This document shows positions 60,367 through 64,000 of a DNA stretch of 64,000 nt, piece after piece. The stretch's first letter is position 1. Every line of letters starts with the position of its first letter. The translations under genes and the position numbers were made by a program. The DNA comes from Acetobacter farinalis (GTDB taxonomy: Bacteria > Pseudomonadota > Alphaproteobacteria > Acetobacterales > Acetobacteraceae): positions 434,001 to 498,000 of the forward strand of contig NZ_JAPIUX010000001.1 in NCBI RefSeq assembly GCF_026240015.1, read 5' to 3'. The notes below the pieces were generated by a model, which had not been told where the DNA came from, made no database searches, and saw only the letters and a list, made by a program, of their open reading frames with translations.

Positions 60367-60921
60367 TTACGGGTTCCGGGCCGGAGCCGTGTTCTGCCCT
60401 GCGGGCTGGCGGAGAGCCAGACCGAACTGAAGCCAGCCGAAGCCGCTGGCAATCAGTTCAATCCCCACGAACGTGCCGATCAGCCACAGGCCGGACCAGG
60501 GGAGGGTCCAATACAGGCACAGCCCAACGGCAAGGCTGATCACCCCACCCGCCAGCACAAGGCTCCAGCCGGGCAGGCTGCGATACTGGATGGCCAGAAT
60601 GCAGCGCATGATACCCACCACAACAAAGCAGGCAGCAACAAAAAGCGTGATGATGACAGAACCGGTGATGGGTTCTTCAATAATCATGGCCCCGGCGGCT
60701 ATATAAAGCAGGCCGAACAGCAGTGAGAACAGGAAGCCGCCCCAGTCCCGCACGGCAAAACCATGAGCGCACTGCATGGCTCCGGCAATGATCATCAGAA
60801 CACCAATGAAAATTGTGCTGACCAATGTAACGGAAATGGCATCCACACAGGCAATAAAGCCCAGAACAATCAGCGCAACGCCGAGTGCAACAAACAATGC
60901 CCATTGTTTAGAGGATGGCAT
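60367..60921 (-). CDS. HdeD-family (DUF308) acid-resistance membrane protein
   Basis: From ATG 60921 the 184-residue protein has six hydrophobic segments in the paired-helix DUF308 pattern ('WALFVALGVALIVLGFIACV', 'GVLMIIAGAMQCAHGFAVRD', 'LLFGLLYIAAGAMIIEEP'). E. coli HdeD aids survival at high density in acid, which suits an acid-producing host, but the link is inferred. The longer upstream frame lacks family features; AAGGAAAA precedes this ATG. Confidence 0.9.
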   Translation of the reverse strand: MPSSKQWALFVALGVALIVLGFIACVDAISVTLVSTIFIGVLMIIAGAMQCAHGFAVRDWGGFLFSLLFGLLYIAAGAMIIEEPITGSVIITLFVAACFVVVGIMRCILAIQYRSLPGWSLVLAGGVISLAVGLCLYWTLPWSGLWLIGTFVGIELIASGFGWLQFGLALRQPAGQNTAPARNP

Positions 60922-60981
60922 GTGAGTTTTCCTTGTTTTTCGCGGTTTTCTGTAGAAAAAAACGCATGGTCTAAAGCTCAA

Positions 60982-61105
60982 AATTAAGAAATACTATCTG
61001 TAAAGACGGGAATACTCTCTGTAAAGATGGGGGTGCTGTGCGTGAAAACCTGCACCAAAGCTGTCTTGCATCCCGCAGGCGGGGCAGGCGGCGGGCGGAA
61101 CCGAG
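60982..61105. other. Intergenic stretch upstream of the rpsD promoter
   Basis: No gene was seen. It holds the promoter of the HdeD-like gene on its left side and a near-repeat 'CTGTAAAGA' (around 61000 and 61020). Confidence 0.35.
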
Positions 61106-61134
61106 TTGACACGCCCTCCCTCTTTCCGTAATGG
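61106..61134 (+). promoter_or_regulatory. Housekeeping promoter for rpsD
   Basis: TTGACA (61106-61111), 17 bp, TAATGG (61129-61134): a near-consensus sigma-70 promoter, predicting a leader of about 170 nt before rpsD. Confidence 0.75.
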
Positions 61135-61140
61135 CTGCTC

Positions 61141-61312
61141 CCATTGCCGGGAATGTGGACAGGACGGCCGATGCAGGTGGACAGATGCTCCCGCCTGCCG
61201 GTGATACGGACTGCGCCCGCTCTGATCCGTGGGGGACAGAGACTACCGGCACCACGGTGGGGTGCTGAGAAATCAGCGTGCCCCGCGCAGACAGAGAAGA
61301 GTAGAGCGCCTT
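61141..61312 (+). promoter_or_regulatory. Structured 5' leader of rpsD
   Basis: The leader contains several stems: GCAGG...CCTGC (about 61170-61200), ACGGA...TCCGT (about 61205-61232), and GGGG-GCTGA-gaaa-TCAGC-CCCC (about 61258-61288) closed by a GAAA tetraloop. Long structured leaders before ribosomal-protein genes usually mediate autogenous control by the product, here S4. The class is not one I can name. Confidence 0.5.
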
Positions 61313-61930
61313 ATGAGCAAGCGCCTCGAGAGCAAATATAAGATTAACCGCCGCCTTGGCGTTAACCTGTGGGGCCGTGCAAAGTCTCCGGTTAACCGTC
61401 GTGAATACGGCCCGGGTCAGCATGGCCAGCGCCGCAAGGGCAAGCCGTCTGACTATTCTGTGCAGCTGATGGCAAAGCAGAAGCTGAAGGGTTACTACGG
61501 TAACATCAGCGAAAAGCAGTTCCGTCGCTACTATCAGGAAGCCGTGCGTCGTAAGGGCGATACGTCTGAAAACCTGATCAACCTGCTCGAGCGTCGTCTG
61601 GATGCGGTGATCTACCGCATGAAATTCGCGATCACACCGTTCGCGGCACGTCAGTTCATCAGCCACGGCCATATTCTGGTCAACGGCCGTAAAGTGAACA
61701 TCCCCTCATTCCTCGTGCGTGATGGTGATGTGATCGAAGTGCGTGAAAAATCCAAGCAGCTGGCCATCGTGCTGGATGCCACCCAGACGGGTGAACGCGA
61801 CGTTCCGGAATACATGGACGTTGATCACCGCCAGATGAAGGGCACGTTCGTGCGTGGTCCGAAGTTTGCTGATGTGCCGTATCCGGTGCAGATGGAACCG
61901 AACCTGGTGGTCGAATACTACTCTCGTTAA
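61313..61930 (+). CDS. rpsD: 30S ribosomal protein S4
   Basis: From ATG 61313 the 205-residue protein begins 'MSKRLESKYKINRRLGVNLW' with 'YGPGQHGQRRKGKPSDYSVQ' and an S4 RNA-binding domain ('RLDAVIYRMKFAITPFAARQ', 'INGR'-type 'HILVNGRKVNIPSF'). S4 nucleates 30S assembly and in many bacteria represses its own mRNA. It stands outside the alpha ribosomal operon, as in many Alphaproteobacteria. Confidence 0.97.
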   Translation: MSKRLESKYKINRRLGVNLWGRAKSPVNRREYGPGQHGQRRKGKPSDYSVQLMAKQKLKGYYGNISEKQFRRYYQEAVRRKGDTSENLINLLERRLDAVIYRMKFAITPFAARQFISHGHILVNGRKVNIPSFLVRDGDVIEVREKSKQLAIVLDATQTGERDVPEYMDVDHRQMKGTFVRGPKFADVPYPVQMEPNLVVEYYSR

Positions 61931-62031
61931 TCGGCGCTTCGGCCCGATTTGTGCAGCGCCGGGTGGAGGGTTCTCTCTCCATCCGGCGTTTGCCGTTTTA
62001 ACCTGTCTCTTTCCCAGCCGGATTGCCTGTT

Positions 62032-63579
62032 ATGTCTGAAGCGCTCGCCCCTGACCTCAGCACGGAAATTGCCCGCCGCCGTACGTTCGCGATCATCTCG
62101 CACCCGGATGCTGGTAAAACCACGCTTACGGAACGGATCCTGCGGGCCGGTGGGGCTATTCAGCTTGCAGGGAACGTGCGGGCCAAGGGGGAGCGGCGGC
62201 GTACCCGGTCTGACTGGATGTCCATTGAGCGTGAGCGCGGGATTTCCGTTGTCAGTTCCGTTATGACCTTTGAGTATGGCGGCTGTATTTTCAACCTGCT
62301 TGATACACCGGGCCATGAAGACTTCTCGGAAGATACCTACCGCACCCTGACGGCTGTGGACTCCGCCGTCATGGTGATTGACGCCGCCAAGGGTATTGAA
62401 GACCGGACACGCAAGCTGTTTGAAATCTGCCGCCTGCGCGATATCCCCATTGTCACCTTCATCAACAAGATGGACCGTGAGGCGCAGGACCCGTTCGCGC
62501 TGATGGATGAAATTGCCTCCTCCCTCGCACTGGATACGGCCCCCGCCACATGGCCGGTTGGCCGTGCCGCCGGGTTTGTGGGGACGTACGACCTGCGGAC
62601 AAAGGAACTGCATACGCAGGACGCCCTGCCGCAGTCCGACCCACGGGTGGTGCAGGTTTTTGAGGAACTGGAACTGGCGGAAGCCGCCCTGCCCAGCTTC
62701 GACCGTGAGTCTTTTGATGCCGGGCATCTGACACCGGTTTTCTTCGGCAGCGCCATGAAGGAAATTGGCGTGACGGACCTGCTCGATGCGCTGGTGGCGT
62801 TCGGGCCTTCTCCGCGGAACCAGGTTGCGGAAACCCGCACGGTGAAGGCGGATGAGCCGGAGATGACCGCGCTTGTTTTTAAAATTCAGGCCAATATGGA
62901 CCCGAACCATCGGGACCGCATTGCGTTCGCCCGGATATGTTCCGGCAGGCTGACGCGCGGCATGCGCCTGCGCCACAGCCGCACCGGCAAGAGCTTTGCC
63001 GTGCATACACCGCAGTTCTTTTTTGCGCGGGACCGGCAGTTGGCGGAGGAAGCCTTCGCGGGGGACGTGGTGGGCATTCCCAACCATGGCACCCTGCGCA
63101 TTGGCGATACGCTGACAGAAAATGAAGATCTCAATTTTACCGGCGTGCCGCATTTTGCGCCGGAAATTCTGCGTCGCGTGCGGCTGGATGACGCGATGAA
63201 GGCCAAGAAGCTCAAACAGGCGCTCACCCAGCTTGCAGAAGAAGGCGTGGTGCAGCTCTTCAAGCCGCAGGATGGCGCACAGCCGATTGTGGGTGTGGTG
63301 GGAACACTTCAGCTTGACGTGCTTCAGGCACGCCTGAAGGCGGAATATGGGGTGGCGATCGGGTTTGATGCCGTGCCGTTTTCTCTGGCCCGCTGGGTTA
63401 CGGGGCCGCGTGAGAAAATTGAAACCTTCTCCATGGTGAACCGCTCCGCCATGGCGGATGATCTGGATGATGATCCGGTGTTCCTCGCCTCTTCAGCCTT
63501 CATGATGCGCCGCACACAGGAACAGAACCCGGATATCACGTTCCACGATATCAAGCAGATCGGGCTCGAGATTAAATAA
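62032..63579 (+). CDS. prfC: Peptide chain release factor 3
   Basis: RF3 is the GTPase that recycles RF1/RF2 after termination. The 515-residue protein carries the G-motifs 'IISHPDAGKTTLTE', 'LLDTPGHEDFSEDTYRTL', 'TFINKMDREA' and 'FGSAMKEIGVTDLLDAL', and the RF3 C-terminal domain. The ATG at 62032 is preferred over the in-frame TTG three codons upstream; no clear ribosome-binding site is seen. It follows rpsD by about 100 bp. Confidence 0.96.
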   Translation: MSEALAPDLSTEIARRRTFAIISHPDAGKTTLTERILRAGGAIQLAGNVRAKGERRRTRSDWMSIERERGISVVSSVMTFEYGGCIFNLLDTPGHEDFSEDTYRTLTAVDSAVMVIDAAKGIEDRTRKLFEICRLRDIPIVTFINKMDREAQDPFALMDEIASSLALDTAPATWPVGRAAGFVGTYDLRTKELHTQDALPQSDPRVVQVFEELELAEAALPSFDRESFDAGHLTPVFFGSAMKEIGVTDLLDALVAFGPSPRNQVAETRTVKADEPEMTALVFKIQANMDPNHRDRIAFARICSGRLTRGMRLRHSRTGKSFAVHTPQFFFARDRQLAEEAFAGDVVGIPNHGTLRIGDTLTENEDLNFTGVPHFAPEILRRVRLDDAMKAKKLKQALTQLAEEGVVQLFKPQDGAQPIVGVVGTLQLDVLQARLKAEYGVAIGFDAVPFSLARWVTGPREKIETFSMVNRSAMADDLDDDPVFLASSAFMMRRTQEQNPDITFHDIKQIGLEIK

Positions 63580-63597
63580 TCCCGAGCCTGAGAGCCT

Positions 63598-64000
63598 CTA
63601 CCGCCGCCGTTCAGTCAGGCAGACGGCAAACGCGAGGGCTGGGAGGGCTGCCCCCACAGCGGCGGCCAGCGGCCAGCCGCCGCGTGCATAGGTCCAGCTT
63701 CCAAGGGCTGATCCCGCCGCTCCCCCCAGAAAGAAAAGCGCCATGTAGAGCCCGTTCAGGCGGGCGCGGTTTTCCGCAGGCAGCATGAACAGGGCGCGTT
63801 GCCCGAGCACCAGATTGGCGGTTACGCCGAAATCAATCACAATACCCGCCAGCGCCAGCATGAGTACAAAAACGGACTGCGGCATGAGCGGGCTGACCAG
63901 AAAGGCAAGGCAGACCAGCGCCATGGCGGCAAGTGTTGCAGGCCATGTCCAGCCTTTATCGGCCATGCGCCCGGCAATGGGGGCTGCAATGGCTCCGGCC
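63598..64000 (-). CDS. MFS transporter, C-terminal part (partial at window end)
   Basis: The last 133 codons of a leftward gene: an internal MFS loop motif 'GAIAAPIAGRMADKG' followed by about five transmembrane segments ('WPATLAAMALVCLAFLVSPL', 'GLYMALFFLGGAAGSALGSW') and a short 'TERRR' tail. The loop motif repeats the A-motif at the start of the second six-helix half, so most of that half is present. The N-terminal half lies past base 64000. Substrate unknown. Confidence 0.85.
   Translation of the reverse strand, partial: AGAIAAPIAGRMADKGWTWPATLAAMALVCLAFLVSPLMPQSVFVLMLALAGIVIDFGVTANLVLGQRALFMLPAENRARLNGLYMALFFLGGAAGSALGSWTYARGGWPLAAAVGAALPALAFAVCLTERRR

Noticed and set aside
60188..60430. 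80-codon plus-strand frame containing a heptad-like repeat
   Set aside because: The repeat arises from the 21-bp duplication, and the frame runs through the terminator into the antisense of the HdeD-like gene.

Overview
The window reads as chromosome of an acetic acid bacterium (Acetobacteraceae, most likely Acetobacter or a near relative). The evidence is a three-gene molybdopterin / 2Fe-2S / triheme cytochrome c dehydrogenase of the membrane-bound aldehyde dehydrogenase type (43.3-47.4 kb), alphaproteobacterial gene neighbourhoods (ftsEX beside an MJ0042 zinc-ribbon protein, hslVU, CarD) and GC-rich codon use. This is inference from gene content; no rRNA gene is present.

Layout. 0-12.8 kb is core: a siroheme-synthase fragment at the edge, an ABC exporter with an overlapping GntR regulator, minC-minD-minE, a GST, a flavoprotein, rsmI head-to-head with a LpoA-like lipoprotein, a TPR/glycosyltransferase-like protein, CarD and a bestrophin. 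13.2-30.7 kb is an accessory block. It is mostly single oxidoreductases (SDR, NmrA-like, flavin monooxygenase, QorB-like, VOC, old yellow enzyme), many beside their own TetR, HxlR, AraC or MerR regulator, plus an arsR-arsC-arsB-orf-arsH operon, a CPBP protease and a class A beta-lactamase. Its left edge holds a decayed tetR/nmrA pair. 30.9-34.7 kb returns to core (YdcF-ftsX-ftsE, divergent zinc-ribbon protein).

35.6-41.8 kb is one rightward run: two overlapping multidomain histidine kinases, then hslV-hslU-sufE with one-base stop/start overlaps and a heat-shock-type promoter. An orphan HExxH membrane protein (42.1-43.0 kb) separates this from the dehydrogenase operon. 47.9-52.2 kb carries rpmI-rplT and pheS-pheT, followed by an orphan pstS. 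53.4-57.1 kb (leftward) has fumC followed by two very small membrane/lipoprotein genes and a peptide-type binding protein without permeases. 57.4-64 kb has a large SOS1-like antiporter, a HdeD-like protein, rpsD behind a long leader, prfC and the end of an MFS transporter.

The accessory block looks like a collection of independently switched responses to electrophiles, quinones, arsenicals and antibiotics. Candidate operators can be read directly in several intergenic spaces: TetR dyads, an HxlR dyad and a MerR-type promoter with a 19-bp spacer. No CRISPR array, tRNA, rRNA, integrase or complete insertion sequence was seen.
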